From contig JANSXC010000012.1 of assembly GCA_024743115.1 (NCBI GenBank), forward strand, positions 124,001 through 188,000: a stretch of 64,000 nucleotides of DNA. Reading direction: 5' to 3'. A program made the position numbers and the translations under genes. The notes below the pieces were generated by a model. That model saw nothing but the letters and a program-made list of their open reading frames with translations. It did not search any database and was not told where the DNA came from. Each line of letters opens with the position of its first letter. Within the stretch, counting starts at the first letter, position 1. The stretch is from a bacterium. Lineage in GTDB: Bacteria; Planctomycetota; UBA1135; UBA2386. Shown piece by piece: positions 53,353-62,116 of the stretch.

Positions 53353-53394
53353 GCGGAAAGAGGATAGCCGGCAGGCCGTCCGAGGTATCACGCC
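53353..53394 (-). repeat. 42-bp promoter element, copy A
   Basis: This element, read on the minus strand, matches copy B at 54465-54506 in 34 of 42 positions. It contains GTGATA, then 19 bases, then TATCCTCTT. It lies 11 bases upstream of the 51803-53341 gene and looks like a duplicated promoter. Confidence 0.6.
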
Positions 53395-53446
53395 AACTCT
53401 CTCATCACTGTCGATCGCTGCTGGCGTTGCCGCCCGGGTCCGGCAC

Positions 53447-53767
53447 TCAGTCCCAGAAGTGGATCCGCGTCGAGACAATCCGGCCGATGCGCTCAGTCCA
53501 CGCTGCCACGGCTCGGCCGGCGTCATCGAATGCGAACCGCCCAAACGGAGTTGGTCCACGCGCCAACACAGTGAGAGCGACGTCGGTGCCCGGCCGGGAG
53601 CGCGTGAGATCGATGTCGGAGAGGCTGAACTTCATGGCCCACACCTCGCCACGAAGCGGCGAAGAACGGGCGAAGCCCCACGGCGCATCGGGATGGGAAG
53701 GATGGGAGAAGGTGGACAGCAGGTCCTGGGTGGTCGTGAGCCGATCATCAGCCTCGACGCGCACCAC
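53447..53767 (-). CDS. Small hypothetical protein (start uncertain)
   Basis: About 106 residues from GTG 53767. It contains VRVEADDRLTTTQDLLSTFS, then WAMKFSLSDIDLTRSRPGTD and RFAFDDAGRAVAAWTERIGR. The frame is open further upstream, past 53910 and into the next gene, so the start is not settled. The even spread of polar and hydrophobic residues suggests a real small protein, but no family is recognised and I rate it low. Confidence 0.35.
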   Translation of the reverse strand: MVRVEADDRLTTTQDLLSTFSHPSHPDAPWGFARSSPLRGEVWAMKFSLSDIDLTRSRPGTDVALTVLARGPTPFGRFAFDDAGRAVAAWTERIGRIVSTRIHFWD

Positions 53768-53909
53768 GACCTCACTGTGACCGCCAACCCCCTTCTCCCG
53801 ACTTCCCCATGACAACCTGACGCAAGCCGAACCCCAGTAACCGACGTGCGGTTCGGCGTTGAAGCACCGAAAGCTCGCGCCTCCCGTGATCACCGGCCTT
53901 CGCAACACG

Positions 53910-54404
53910 TCAGATGACAAGATTCGCAGGCCGACTCCGGGCTCGAAGCGCCACGAGGTCGCCGCGAGTGTTGTGTGGACCGGGCAATGCTCCGCCCGGC
54001 GGCGGTACTCGATCGAAGCTGCCATCGAGGTTGCCCCGCACGCAGTACCAAGCGCCCCCGTCATTCTCGAACATGATGAAGTCGCCGTCGCCGTACGTGA
54101 ACGCGAAGCGCGACAGGGGAACGAAGCGCTCTACCCAACTCGGTGCGACCACCTCGAACACCCGCCCACTCCGGGTCAGCACCGCACGTCGTCCGTTCGG
54201 CCAGCTGAAGGCAGCCAAGGCCTCTTCGTCGGCCAGCTGCAACGTCCCGGCGAGCACCATGACGTCGACCTCACCGTCGTGCGGCAGCGTGGTCACCACG
54301 ACGGGCGGCACCGGTGTTCCGGAACTCTGGTGGCACGCCCCGGCGAGAGCCGACCAGAGCATCGCCAGACATAGGGCGAGGGGAGCGCGCTGGCCAGGTC
54401 TCAT
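53910..54404 (-). CDS. Small lipoprotein of unknown function
   Basis: A 164-residue protein. The signal ends in a lipobox (SALAGAC, Cys at about 24). The body has short beta strands (VVVTTLPHDGEVDVMVLAGT, RRAVLTRSGRVFEVV, DFIMFENDGGAWYCVRGNLD), which could form a small beta-propeller or sandwich fragment. The function is unknown. Its transcript would start in copy B of the 42-bp element, with a leader of about 60 bases. Confidence 0.55.
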   Translation of the reverse strand: MRPGQRAPLALCLAMLWSALAGACHQSSGTPVPPVVVTTLPHDGEVDVMVLAGTLQLADEEALAAFSWPNGRRAVLTRSGRVFEVVAPSWVERFVPLSRFAFTYGDGDFIMFENDGGAWYCVRGNLDGSFDRVPPPGGALPGPHNTRGDLVALRARSRPANLVI

Positions 54405-54464
54405 GGGTGATCAAGACTCGCGATGCGACGGCGACAGTTCGGCGCGGTGCGTGCGGAGCGCGAA

Positions 54465-54506
54465 CCGGGAAGAGGATAGTCTGTCGGCCGTCCAAGGTGT
54501 CACGCC
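54465..54506 (-). repeat. 42-bp promoter element, copy B
   Basis: The sister copy of 53353-53394, read on the minus strand, with GTGACA, 19 bases, and TATCCTCTT. It lies 60 bases upstream of the 53910-54404 lipoprotein gene and 40 bases left of the divergent glycosyltransferase start. Confidence 0.6.
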
Positions 54507-54546
54507 CACGCCGACGCCCACGCCGCTCTCGCAACCATCGCTCTCC

Positions 54547-55632
54547 TTGCGCCCACCCATCGCCCTCGATCATCGCCCCGCACTGCTGTCGCGCGCCGGC
54601 ATCGGGCGGGTGACCCGCGAGCTCGCCCGGGCGCTTGCCGCGCGTGACGACGTCGACCTCCACTTGTTCGGCCACAGCCTCGCCCCTGCCCGCGTCCCGT
54701 TCGCGACGCCGGCGAACGCGCGACTGCATCGCCTGCCGATCCCTGGGCGCAGCCTGCCCTGGCTCGCACGCATCGGCATCAGTGCCGAGCGGCTCGCGGG
54801 GAACAGCCCGGTGTTTCACTGGACGGACTTCATCCAGCCGCCGGTAGGCAACGCGAAGACGGTGCTCACCGTGCACGACCTCGCGTTCGTTCGCGACCCG
54901 AGCTGGCATGGTGACGCCGCAACGACGTTGCGCGAGCGCACGGCGAACGCAATCGCCCGCGCCGACGTGGTCGTCGTGCCGTCACGAACGACCGCAGCCG
55001 ATGTTCGCGAGTTCGCGCCAACGGCCGACGTGCGCCACATTCCGTTCGGGGTCGACCACGTGCCGCCCGCGCCGCCGAGCTCGTCGTTCTCGCGCTCCGA
55101 CTACGCGATCTGCATCGGCACGATCGAACCGCGCAAGAACCACCGCACACTGCTCGCCGCCTGGCGCCTGCTGCCCGAGCCTCGGCCACATCTGCTCGTG
55201 ATCGGCGGCGTCGGCTGGGAGTGCGACGCAGTCGTGCGCGAACTCGAAGCCGCCGAACGGGACGGCATCGCGACCTGGTGGCGTGACTGCGACGACGACC
55301 GCGCGTTCGCCGCCCTGCATCACGCCAGCCTCTGCGTCTATCCGTCGCTCTGGGAAGGCTTCGGACTGCCGCCGCTCGAGGCGATGCACTGTGGTGTGCC
55401 GGTCGTCGCTCACGATACGCCGGCGGTCGTCGAGCACTGCCGCGACGCGGCCGTGATCACGGACGCGACGAAACCGGCAACCCTTGCATCTGCGATCCAC
55501 CGCGCGTTGACCGATCGCGAGCCGCTGCGAAGAGCCGGCAGGGAACGGGTTCGCGACCTCACGTGGCAACGCTGTGCCGCGGCCCACGCAGAGCTCTACC
55601 GCGAACTCGCCGCCACGGGAGCGGCACAATGA
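54547..55632 (+). CDS. Glycosyltransferase family 4, first of pair
   Basis: A 361-residue GT-B glycosyltransferase. N-terminal: ALLSRAGIGRVTRELARALA, VHDLAFVRDPSWHGDAATTL; C-terminal: CIGTIEPRKNHRTLLAAWRL, CVYPSLWEGFGLPPLEAMHCGVPVVA and VIEHC-like VVEHCRDAAVI. The EGFGLPPLEAM motif binds the nucleotide sugar. No ATG or GTG stands at the right place; TTG 54547 fits the start of the fold, and ATG 54402 would add 48 unlikely residues. It overlaps the second glycosyltransferase gene (ATGA). The acceptor may be a surface glycan. Confidence 0.85.
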   Translation: MRPPIALDHRPALLSRAGIGRVTRELARALAARDDVDLHLFGHSLAPARVPFATPANARLHRLPIPGRSLPWLARIGISAERLAGNSPVFHWTDFIQPPVGNAKTVLTVHDLAFVRDPSWHGDAATTLRERTANAIARADVVVVPSRTTAADVREFAPTADVRHIPFGVDHVPPAPPSSSFSRSDYAICIGTIEPRKNHRTLLAAWRLLPEPRPHLLVIGGVGWECDAVVRELEAAERDGIATWWRDCDDDRAFAALHHASLCVYPSLWEGFGLPPLEAMHCGVPVVAHDTPAVVEHCRDAAVITDATKPATLASAIHRALTDREPLRRAGRERVRDLTWQRCAAAHAELYRELAATGAAQ

Positions 55633-56600
55633 TCGTCGCGTTCGACGCCGTGTGCCTCGCCGACGGCGCGCCGACCGGCGTCGCGCGAGCGTTCGTGACC
55701 GGACTGCGCGAGTATGCCGAGGAGTGGCCGGACGACATGCTCGTGCTCGTTCCCGAGGGCAGCGATCCGAGCGAACTGCCCAACGTCGCGATCCGGACCG
55801 CGCCGACCGGCGCATGGCGTCGCCAACGCGCGCTGCCGCGGCTGCTCGCGGAGACTCGCGCCGACGTCCTGCACAGTGCGGTCGCGGCGGTGCCGCTGCG
55901 CGCGCCGTGCCCGACGATCGCGACCGTGCATGACCTGCCGTGGCTGCATCCGGAGAGCGGCGAACGCTCGACCTGGTGGCGACGCTTCGCGACACGCCGC
56001 GCGCTGGCCGCCGCGGCGGTCATCATCGCGCCCTCGCAGTTCACGCGCGACGCGGCCGCTCGCATCGTCAAAGACCCCGGCAAGCTCGTGGTCGTGCCGC
56101 ATTCGACGCCCGCACCACCCGAGAACGCCGCACCCAGCCCCAGCGGCCGCAACGGGCCGTTCGTCGTCTTCGGCGACGATCGCCCGCGCAAGAACCACGC
56201 GCGCATCCGAGCTGCGCACGCCCTCGCGATCGAACGGGCCACGGCCCGCGGCGAAGACCTGCCGCCCCTGCGCTTCGTCGGCCCGCGCGACTGGCTGCCC
56301 GAGTGCGACAAGCCCGCGCTGCTGGCGGACTGCCGCGGCGTGATCGCGTGCTCGCTCTACGAGGGTTTCGGACTGCCGGTGCTCGAAGCCGCGATGCATG
56401 AGGCACCCTTGATCTGCTCGGACATTCCGCCGCATCGTGAGATTGCGCCGCCGCACGCCGTGTTCGTGGACCCGACGGACGTTGCAGCCATGGCGGCGGC
56501 ATTCGGCGCCGAGCTGCCGCAAGCCACACCAGCGGAGCGGCCAAGGATTGCCGCGACATGGCGCTCGCTCCATGCGAGCCTGGCAGCGGGTTCGCAGTAG
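55629..56600 (+). CDS. Glycosyltransferase family 4, second of pair
   Basis: A 323-residue GT-B glycosyltransferase. The start ATG overlaps the previous stop. It begins MIVAFDAVCLADGAPTGVARA; TVHDLPWLHPE and IAPSQFTRDAA are the linker region; PFVVFGDDRPRKNHARI and SLYEGFGLPVLEAAMHEAPLI form the donor-binding half. It is similar in layout to its neighbour (for example VHDL...P and the EGFGLP motif), so the two likely add successive sugars to one glycan. No flippase or polymerase gene is near. Confidence 0.87.
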   Translation: MIVAFDAVCLADGAPTGVARAFVTGLREYAEEWPDDMLVLVPEGSDPSELPNVAIRTAPTGAWRRQRALPRLLAETRADVLHSAVAAVPLRAPCPTIATVHDLPWLHPESGERSTWWRRFATRRALAAAAVIIAPSQFTRDAAARIVKDPGKLVVVPHSTPAPPENAAPSPSGRNGPFVVFGDDRPRKNHARIRAAHALAIERATARGEDLPPLRFVGPRDWLPECDKPALLADCRGVIACSLYEGFGLPVLEAAMHEAPLICSDIPPHREIAPPHAVFVDPTDVAAMAAAFGAELPQATPAERPRIAATWRSLHASLAAGSQ

Positions 56601-56644
56601 TCCCGGACGACCGCTGCCCGCGACTGGCTCAGCCTGCGAATGGC

Positions 56645-57490
56645 TCAGCTCTGGGCGAGCCCGCGCTGCACGAACGCCAGGCCGTCGGTGCAGACCTCAT
56701 CCGGGCTCGCAAAGTAGTCGCGCCAGACGTGGATCGCGGCGGCGAACTCGGGATCGAGGCGTGAGAACGCCTCGATGACGCACCAGCCGTCGTAGTTCGC
56801 TTTCCGCAGGGCCTCGAACGTGCCCTGCCAGTCGACCTGGCCGCGACCCGGCACGCCGCGATCGTTCTCGCTGAGGTGCACGTGACCGAGCACCGGCGCG
56901 CAGTGCGTCACCGCAGCCTTGGCGTTCGAATCCTCGAGGTGCATGTGGTGCGTGTCGTAGTGCGCGCGCAGCGACGGGTGGTCGACCAGCTCGCACAGCT
57001 TGCGGAGCTGCGCCGACGTGTTGACCAGATAGCACTCGAAGCGGTTCAGCGCTTCGGGGGCTAGCAGCACGCCGGCAGTCTTGGCGTACTCGGCCGCCTC
57101 GCGGAGGACGTCGGCACTGCGCCGGTACTCGTCGTCGTTCGGGCCGCGACCGCGGAACACCTTGAACGCCGAGTGCAGCGGCCCACAGAGCACGTCCGCG
57201 CCGATCGCATGCGTGCAGTCGATCGCCCAGCGCAACCGATCGAGCGCCGCCTGGCGCACGGTCGCATCGGGATGGATCGGATCGTGATCCTCGTCGAGTC
57301 CCGTCGAACACGTCCGCGCAAGCCCGACGCGATCGAGCGCCTCCCCGAGCCCGCGGAAGTGCGCCGCGTCGCCCTCGAACACGGGAATCTCCGCACCGTC
57401 GAAGCCGCATTCCCTGAGAAACGTCAGCTTCGATTCATGTTCGGCGGTGACGTGGGTCGTCCACAGCAACATGTTCATCCCGAAACGCAT
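56645..57490 (-). CDS. Sugar phosphate isomerase/epimerase (xylose-isomerase-like TIM barrel)
   Basis: A 281-residue TIM barrel of the AP-endonuclease-2 superfamily, near D-tagatose/D-psicose 3-epimerases. Metal-site residues are in LAPEALNRFECYLVN (Glu), HYDTHHMHLED (Asp/His), HVHLSENDRGVPGRGQVDW (His) and CVIEAFS (Glu). It would epimerise a keto sugar, or act in 3-keto-glycoside breakdown as related proteins do. It is divergent from the MFS gene that begins 90 bases away. TACATT lies exactly six bases before the ATG. Confidence 0.85.
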   Translation of the reverse strand: MRFGMNMLLWTTHVTAEHESKLTFLRECGFDGAEIPVFEGDAAHFRGLGEALDRVGLARTCSTGLDEDHDPIHPDATVRQAALDRLRWAIDCTHAIGADVLCGPLHSAFKVFRGRGPNDDEYRRSADVLREAAEYAKTAGVLLAPEALNRFECYLVNTSAQLRKLCELVDHPSLRAHYDTHHMHLEDSNAKAAVTHCAPVLGHVHLSENDRGVPGRGQVDWQGTFEALRKANYDGWCVIEAFSRLDPEFAAAIHVWRDYFASPDEVCTDGLAFVQRGLAQS

Positions 57491-57496
57491 CCGCGC

Positions 57497-57502
57497 AATG
57501 TA
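57497..57502 (-). promoter_or_regulatory. Putative -10 element TACATT, leaderless ATG
   Basis: The minus strand reads TACATT, then GCGCGG, then ATG; +1 would fall on the A of the start codon. Confidence 0.45.
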
Positions 57503-57527
57503 GCGTGGCGTTCGCCGGCGACGCGCC

Positions 57528-57533
57528 TAAGAT
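57528..57533 (+). promoter_or_regulatory. Putative -10 element TAAGAT
   Basis: TAAGAT 47 bases before the MFS ATG at 57581. It is back to back with the leaderless promoter of the epimerase gene, 25 bases to the left. GGAG precedes the MFS start. Confidence 0.35.
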
Positions 57534-57580
57534 CCGCCAGCCCTCTCCCTCCTCCCCCGGATTCAACCCCGCGGAGTGCC

Positions 57581-59176
57581 ATGTCCGACCGGAACGAGAA
57601 GCTCGTCTTCTGGGGCTGCTTCATCGCCCTGATCACCACGTCGTTCGCGTTCATCACGCGAGCCTTCCTCGTCAACATCCCGGACTTGTGGCCGACCGAG
57701 TTCGGTCTCGACAAGGTGCAGGGGCAGGAACTGTTCGGCGCGGGTATCTGGCCGTTCGCGATCAGCATCATCCTGTTCAGCCTCATCATCGACCGGGTCG
57801 GCTACCGCGCGGCGATGATCTTCAGCTTCATCTGCTACGGCATCTATGCCGCGCTGGCCCTGCAGGCCTACGGCATCGTGAACGCCGAAGGACTCGCGCC
57901 GCAAGACCTGCCGCAGGCCCAGAAGGACGCGTTCGGCTACCTCTACTGGGGTTCGGTCGTGCTCGGCCTCGGTAACGGCACGGTCGAGGCGTTCATCAAC
58001 CCGGTCGTCGCGACGATGTTCAGTCGCGAGAAGACGAAGTGGCTGAACATCCTGCACGCCGGTTGGCCGGGCGGCCTCGTCATCGGCGGCATCCTGACGA
58101 TCCTCCTCGGCGCGCAGGCGGCGGAGGACTGGCGCGTGCTCGTCTACGTGATCGCGCTACCGGCCGTGATCTACCTGATCATGCTGCTGTTCGTACGCTT
58201 CCCGGTGAACGAACGCGTCGCGGCCGGAGCCTCATATCGCGAGATGCTCGGCGAGTTCGGTATCCTCGGCGCCGCGATCGCCGGCTACCTGATCATCAAG
58301 CAACTCGGCAACGTGGCCGGTTGGTCCGACGGCGTCGTCTACGGCATCCTCGCAGCTCTTGTCATCGCCTACGGCGCCTACTGCCGCTCCCTCGGTCGCC
58401 CGCTCATGGTGTTCCTGTGCATCGTGATGATGCCGCTCGCGACAACCGAGCTCGGCACCGACGCGGCGATCACGGGCATCATGGAAGAACCCCTCAAGGC
58501 CGCGGATTATCACCCGCTTTGGGTGCTGATCTACACGTCGGCGATCATGTGCGTGCTGCGGTTCTTCGCCGGACCGATCGTCAAGCTGCTGACGCCGCTC
58601 GGACTGCTCGCGACCTGCGCGCTGCTCGCCAGCATCGGCCTGTTTGCTCTGTCGATGACCGAGGGCCTGTTCCTGATCTTCGCCGCCGCGACGCTCTATG
58701 GCATCGGCAAGACGTTCTTCTGGCCGACGACACTCGGCGTCGTCTCCGAACAGTTCCCCAAGGGCGGTGCCCTGACGCTGAACGCGATCGCCGGCATCGG
58801 CATGCTGACCGTCGGCATCCTCGGCGGCCCGCTGATCGGTGCGATGCAGGAGAACAGCGCCAAGGTCGCCCTCGAGGAACAGGTGCCGGGCGTCTACGCC
58901 ACCGTGTCCAAGGAGGACACCTACTTCCTCGGCAAGTACACCGCAGTCGACGGCGACAAGGTCAACGCGCTGCCGACCGAGCAGAAGGCCAACGTCGAGA
59001 CCGTGGTCAAGGAAGCCAAGCAAGGCGCGCTCGCCAACATCACGATCTTCCCGCTGATCATGCTCGCCTGCTACGTCCTGCTGCTGCTCTACTTCAAGAG
59101 CCGCGGCGGCTACAAGCCGGTCGATCTGCAGGGGCAGGAGCACGCGGGCGAAGACCACGCGGCGACCGAAGCCTGA
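57581..59176 (+). CDS. MFS sugar-type transporter
   Basis: A 531-residue membrane protein with about 12 spans. It starts MSDRNEKLVFWGCFIALITT; IIDRVGYRAAMIFSF carries the MFS loop motif (D-R-x-G-x-R/K); GLGNGTVEAFINPVVATMFS and LNILHAGWPGGLVIGG are typical of nucleoside/hexose-like MFS carriers. Spans 11 and 12 are separated by an extra polar loop of about 80 residues (QENSAKVALEEQVPGVYATV onward). GGAG stands five bases before the ATG. Position between the epimerase and the DUF1080 gene suggests import of a sugar or keto sugar. Confidence 0.87.
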   Translation: MSDRNEKLVFWGCFIALITTSFAFITRAFLVNIPDLWPTEFGLDKVQGQELFGAGIWPFAISIILFSLIIDRVGYRAAMIFSFICYGIYAALALQAYGIVNAEGLAPQDLPQAQKDAFGYLYWGSVVLGLGNGTVEAFINPVVATMFSREKTKWLNILHAGWPGGLVIGGILTILLGAQAAEDWRVLVYVIALPAVIYLIMLLFVRFPVNERVAAGASYREMLGEFGILGAAIAGYLIIKQLGNVAGWSDGVVYGILAALVIAYGAYCRSLGRPLMVFLCIVMMPLATTELGTDAAITGIMEEPLKAADYHPLWVLIYTSAIMCVLRFFAGPIVKLLTPLGLLATCALLASIGLFALSMTEGLFLIFAAATLYGIGKTFFWPTTLGVVSEQFPKGGALTLNAIAGIGMLTVGILGGPLIGAMQENSAKVALEEQVPGVYATVSKEDTYFLGKYTAVDGDKVNALPTEQKANVETVVKEAKQGALANITIFPLIMLACYVLLLLYFKSRGGYKPVDLQGQEHAGEDHAATEA

Positions 59177-59182
59177 GCCGAA

Positions 59183-61003
59183 CTACTTGAACGAGTCGAG
59201 CAGGCGCTGCACGCGCGCCGCATCGAAGCGCTTGCCCGGCTCGACCGACTGATTCGCCTGCAGCGCCGCAAGGTCAGGTGTGGTCGAGGCCACGCCGGCC
59301 TTCGGCACATCGAGGTGCGCACACCACGCAATCGCGTTGAGCACCACGGTTCGGAAGTCGTCGTGCCCCCAGTTCCAGTGCACATGGGCACCCGTGAAAC
59401 CGAAACTGCGCCCCCCGTCGGGGCGGCTCTTGGCCCACGCGACGTGCTGCGGCTCGCCCGCCGCGACGGCCGCGCGCACGGCCGGATTGCCGCTGTGGCG
59501 ACCGTTCTTGCGCCGCATCGTGCTGACCGGCGCCGTCGCCGACAGGATCGGCGTCACCGACTCCATGCCCTTGGGAAACCGCATATGGAAGTACCACTCG
59601 TCGTTGATCGAAAACGGTTCAACGCCGCGCGCGATCGGATGGTCCGGCAGCGCGCGGAACTCGGCGGTCCAGTGCGGGTTCACCGACCAGTCGGTTTCGA
59701 AGTAGCCGCCGAGCCAGCCGAGCAGGCGCTGCCCCGGCGGGCCGACCGGAATCTCGACTGCGTAGTGCAGGCACACGAGGCCCGCGCCGCGCGCCATTTG
59801 TGATTCGATGTCGCCGAGATGACGCAAGAACGGATGGCCACCGCCGCCATCCGCGAAGCAGACGATGACGTCAGCGCTCTGCAGCGTCGCCTCGTCTTCG
59901 GGCCACAGCCGCACGACCTCAGTCGTGACGTCCAAGCCACTCGCCTTCATCGCCTTCGCGAGCAGCAGGCACCCGGCCATGTGTTCGTGTGAGCCGTAGC
60001 CGTGACTGCGGCGCCCGGCAATGAACAGGATCTTGCGCGTCTCATTCGGGTCGAACTCGACCGCCCAGATGTTGCGATAGACGACCGGGTTGCCGTGGTT
60101 CTGCAGGTAGAGGCCGCCAGGCTCCGACCCTTCCTTGCGTCGATGCGCCGTCGTCGCATGCGTCAGCGCGACGTCGTCGTGCACGAGGATGCCGTTCAGG
60201 TGCACGGTCATGCGCGCATCCGCGACCTTGCGATCGCCGGCGAACTTCGCGGCCGTGAACACGATGTCGTAGGTCTGCCACGTCCCGGGCGGCAGGCACG
60301 CGTTCGTGATCGGCGCCGCGATCGAGTAAATGCCGCCGCACTCGTTCTGCCGGCCCACGAGGCCGAACGAGTCGAGCACCTGGCACTCGTAGCGACCCTG
60401 CACGTAGACGCCGCTGTTGCCGCGACCTTGACCGCGCTTGCCCGGCCGGAACGGCGTGCGGAACTCGAGATGCAGGCGGTGACCCTGGAACCCACGATGG
60501 GAATCACAGCCGACTGCGAGGTGGCCGTCCTCGGTCATGCGACCCTTGGCGAACGGCTCGGCCGACGTGCCGTCGAACAGGACCACGGCTCCCACGGGTG
60601 GTTTCGCGCCGAGCGTCGGACTCTTGCGCGTGCTCTTCTGCAGCTGCCCGAGCGGCGCGCCGTCGGCCGACGTGAACGTGAGCACGCCATCCGCCAGCTT
60701 CGCGGTCCACCCCTGTACGAACGTCGCCCCGCCATCCTCGAACGCCGCCTCGACCTCCTCACGCGGATCCCCGCGCCGCCAACCCGCACCCGGCAGACCG
60801 CCTGCGTAGCGCACGAGCAGCAAGCGCTCGTTCGAACCATCCTTGTCGGTGCGGGCGACGAGCTGCACGCCACAGAGCTCGTCGGCCAGCGTTCCGGAAT
60901 ACTCGCCCTGGGCACGATAGAGCGCGCTGTCGAGCGTACCGTCGTTCTGGGCCGGCGATGCCGCTGCGAGGAGCAGAGCGGCGACGAGTCCGAGGCGAAT
61001 CAT
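59183..61003 (-). CDS. Secreted DUF1080 (3-keto-disaccharide hydrolase) plus ThuA-like protein
   Basis: A 606-residue exported protein. The signal ends AAASPAQ. An N-terminal planctomycete-type domain (about 25-130) leads into the DUF1080 beta-sandwich: VVLFDGTSAEPF, HLEFRTPFRP, GNSGVYVQGRYECQVLDSFG, GGLYLQNHGNPVVYRNIW. From about 330 a ThuA-like domain follows: KILFIAGRRSHGYGSHEHMA, DVIVCFADGGGGHPFLRHL, VCLHYAVEIPVG, and GHDDFRTVVLNAIAWCA. DUF1080 enzymes open 3-keto-glycosides; ThuA relatives bind or modify keto sugars. The stop converges with the MFS stop six bases away. Confidence 0.88.
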   Translation of the reverse strand: MIRLGLVAALLLAAASPAQNDGTLDSALYRAQGEYSGTLADELCGVQLVARTDKDGSNERLLLVRYAGGLPGAGWRRGDPREEVEAAFEDGGATFVQGWTAKLADGVLTFTSADGAPLGQLQKSTRKSPTLGAKPPVGAVVLFDGTSAEPFAKGRMTEDGHLAVGCDSHRGFQGHRLHLEFRTPFRPGKRGQGRGNSGVYVQGRYECQVLDSFGLVGRQNECGGIYSIAAPITNACLPPGTWQTYDIVFTAAKFAGDRKVADARMTVHLNGILVHDDVALTHATTAHRRKEGSEPGGLYLQNHGNPVVYRNIWAVEFDPNETRKILFIAGRRSHGYGSHEHMAGCLLLAKAMKASGLDVTTEVVRLWPEDEATLQSADVIVCFADGGGGHPFLRHLGDIESQMARGAGLVCLHYAVEIPVGPPGQRLLGWLGGYFETDWSVNPHWTAEFRALPDHPIARGVEPFSINDEWYFHMRFPKGMESVTPILSATAPVSTMRRKNGRHSGNPAVRAAVAAGEPQHVAWAKSRPDGGRSFGFTGAHVHWNWGHDDFRTVVLNAIAWCAHLDVPKAGVASTTPDLAALQANQSVEPGKRFDAARVQRLLDSFK

Positions 61004-61065
61004 CGTTCGCCGATTAGAAACGTTCGCGGTATGCAGCGCGACGGCTCAGCCAACGCGCGCCACAA

Positions 61066-62034
61066 TCAATCCCGCAGCACGGGACTGCCGTGATCGCGAA
61101 TGCGATCGGTCGCGGCGACGAGCGCTTTGGTGATGCCGGGCTCGTGCGAGCTGTGGCCAGCGTCGTCGACTACCACGAGACTGGCCTCGGGCCAGACGTC
61201 GTGCAGGTCGATCGCGCTCTTGATCGGGCAGACGATGTCGTAGCGGCCGTGGACGAGGAAGCCGGGAACGTCGCGAATGCGATCGACGTTCTGCAGCAGC
61301 CGATCGTCGGGCTCCGGCCGCACGTTGCGGAAGTAGTGCGCTTCGAGTCGGGCAACCGCCCAGGCGACGTCGGGCGCCTCGAAGTGCGAACCGAACTCGG
61401 GGTTCGGCAGCAGCGTGCACGAGCTGATCTCGTAGGTCGCCCACGCCTTCGCGGCCGCGAGCGCGACCGCGCGATCATCGCTCTCGAACAGTCGCCAGTA
61501 GCCCTCGAGCAGATCGTCGCGATCCCCCTCCGGCACCTGCGCGGCGAACTCGCGCCAGCGCTCGGGCTGGATCGCGCGCATGCCGTAAAGCCACCAGTCG
61601 ATCTCCTCCTGCCGCAGCATCCAGATGCCGCGCAGCGTCAGACTGCGGCAGCGGTCCGGATGCGACTGGCCGTAGAACAGCCCGAGCGAGCTACCCCACG
61701 AACCACCGAACACGTGCCACGTCGCGATCCCGAGGTGTTCGCGCAGTCGTTCGATGTCGGCGACGAGATGATCGGGCGAGTTGTCCTGCAACTCACCGAT
61801 TGGCCGCGACCGCCCGCAGCCACGCTGGTCGAACAGCACGGTGCGAAAGTGTGCCGGATCGAAGAACCGCCGGTCGGTCGCCGTCGCGCCGGCACCCGGG
61901 CCGCCGTGCAAGAACAGGATCGGTTCGCCGTCGGGGTTGCCACACTGCTCGTAGTAGAGGACGTGCGGATCGTCGACGGCGAGCTCGCCGGTGTCGTACG
62001 GCTCGATCGCGGGATAGAAGTCGGAAGCGGTCAC
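61066..62034 (-). CDS. pip: Proline iminopeptidase-like alpha/beta hydrolase
   Basis: A 322-residue alpha/beta hydrolase of the S33 family. IEPYDTGELAVDDPHVLYYE, HGGPGAGATATDRRFFDP and LFDQRGCGRSRPIGELQDN are family signatures; the nucleophile serine is in VFGGSWGSSLGLFYGQSHP; Asp is in VHGRYDIVCP and His in DDAGHSSHEPG. It would cut N-terminal proline from peptides in the cytoplasm. The start is GTG 62034, with TAGTCT exactly six bases before it. Confidence 0.93.
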   Translation of the reverse strand: MTASDFYPAIEPYDTGELAVDDPHVLYYEQCGNPDGEPILFLHGGPGAGATATDRRFFDPAHFRTVLFDQRGCGRSRPIGELQDNSPDHLVADIERLREHLGIATWHVFGGSWGSSLGLFYGQSHPDRCRSLTLRGIWMLRQEEIDWWLYGMRAIQPERWREFAAQVPEGDRDDLLEGYWRLFESDDRAVALAAAKAWATYEISSCTLLPNPEFGSHFEAPDVAWAVARLEAHYFRNVRPEPDDRLLQNVDRIRDVPGFLVHGRYDIVCPIKSAIDLHDVWPEASLVVVDDAGHSSHEPGITKALVAATDRIRDHGSPVLRD

Positions 62035-62040
62035 TGCACC

Positions 62041-62046
62041 AGACTA
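62041..62046 (-). promoter_or_regulatory. Putative -10 element TAGTCT, leaderless GTG
   Basis: The minus strand reads TAGTCT, then GGTGCA, then GTG; a leaderless transcript is predicted. Confidence 0.45.
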
Positions 62047-62116
62047 ACCCGCACGGCTCGAGGGGATCACGCGCCGACTCGCCCTGAGCCGCCGGCAACA
62101 CGCTCGGGCCGCGCGC

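Noticed and set aside
53914-54546. Upstream extension of the first glycosyltransferase
   Set aside because: Runs through the lipoprotein gene on the other strand and the promoter; the part before TTG 54547 is Arg/Ser-rich and not protein-like.
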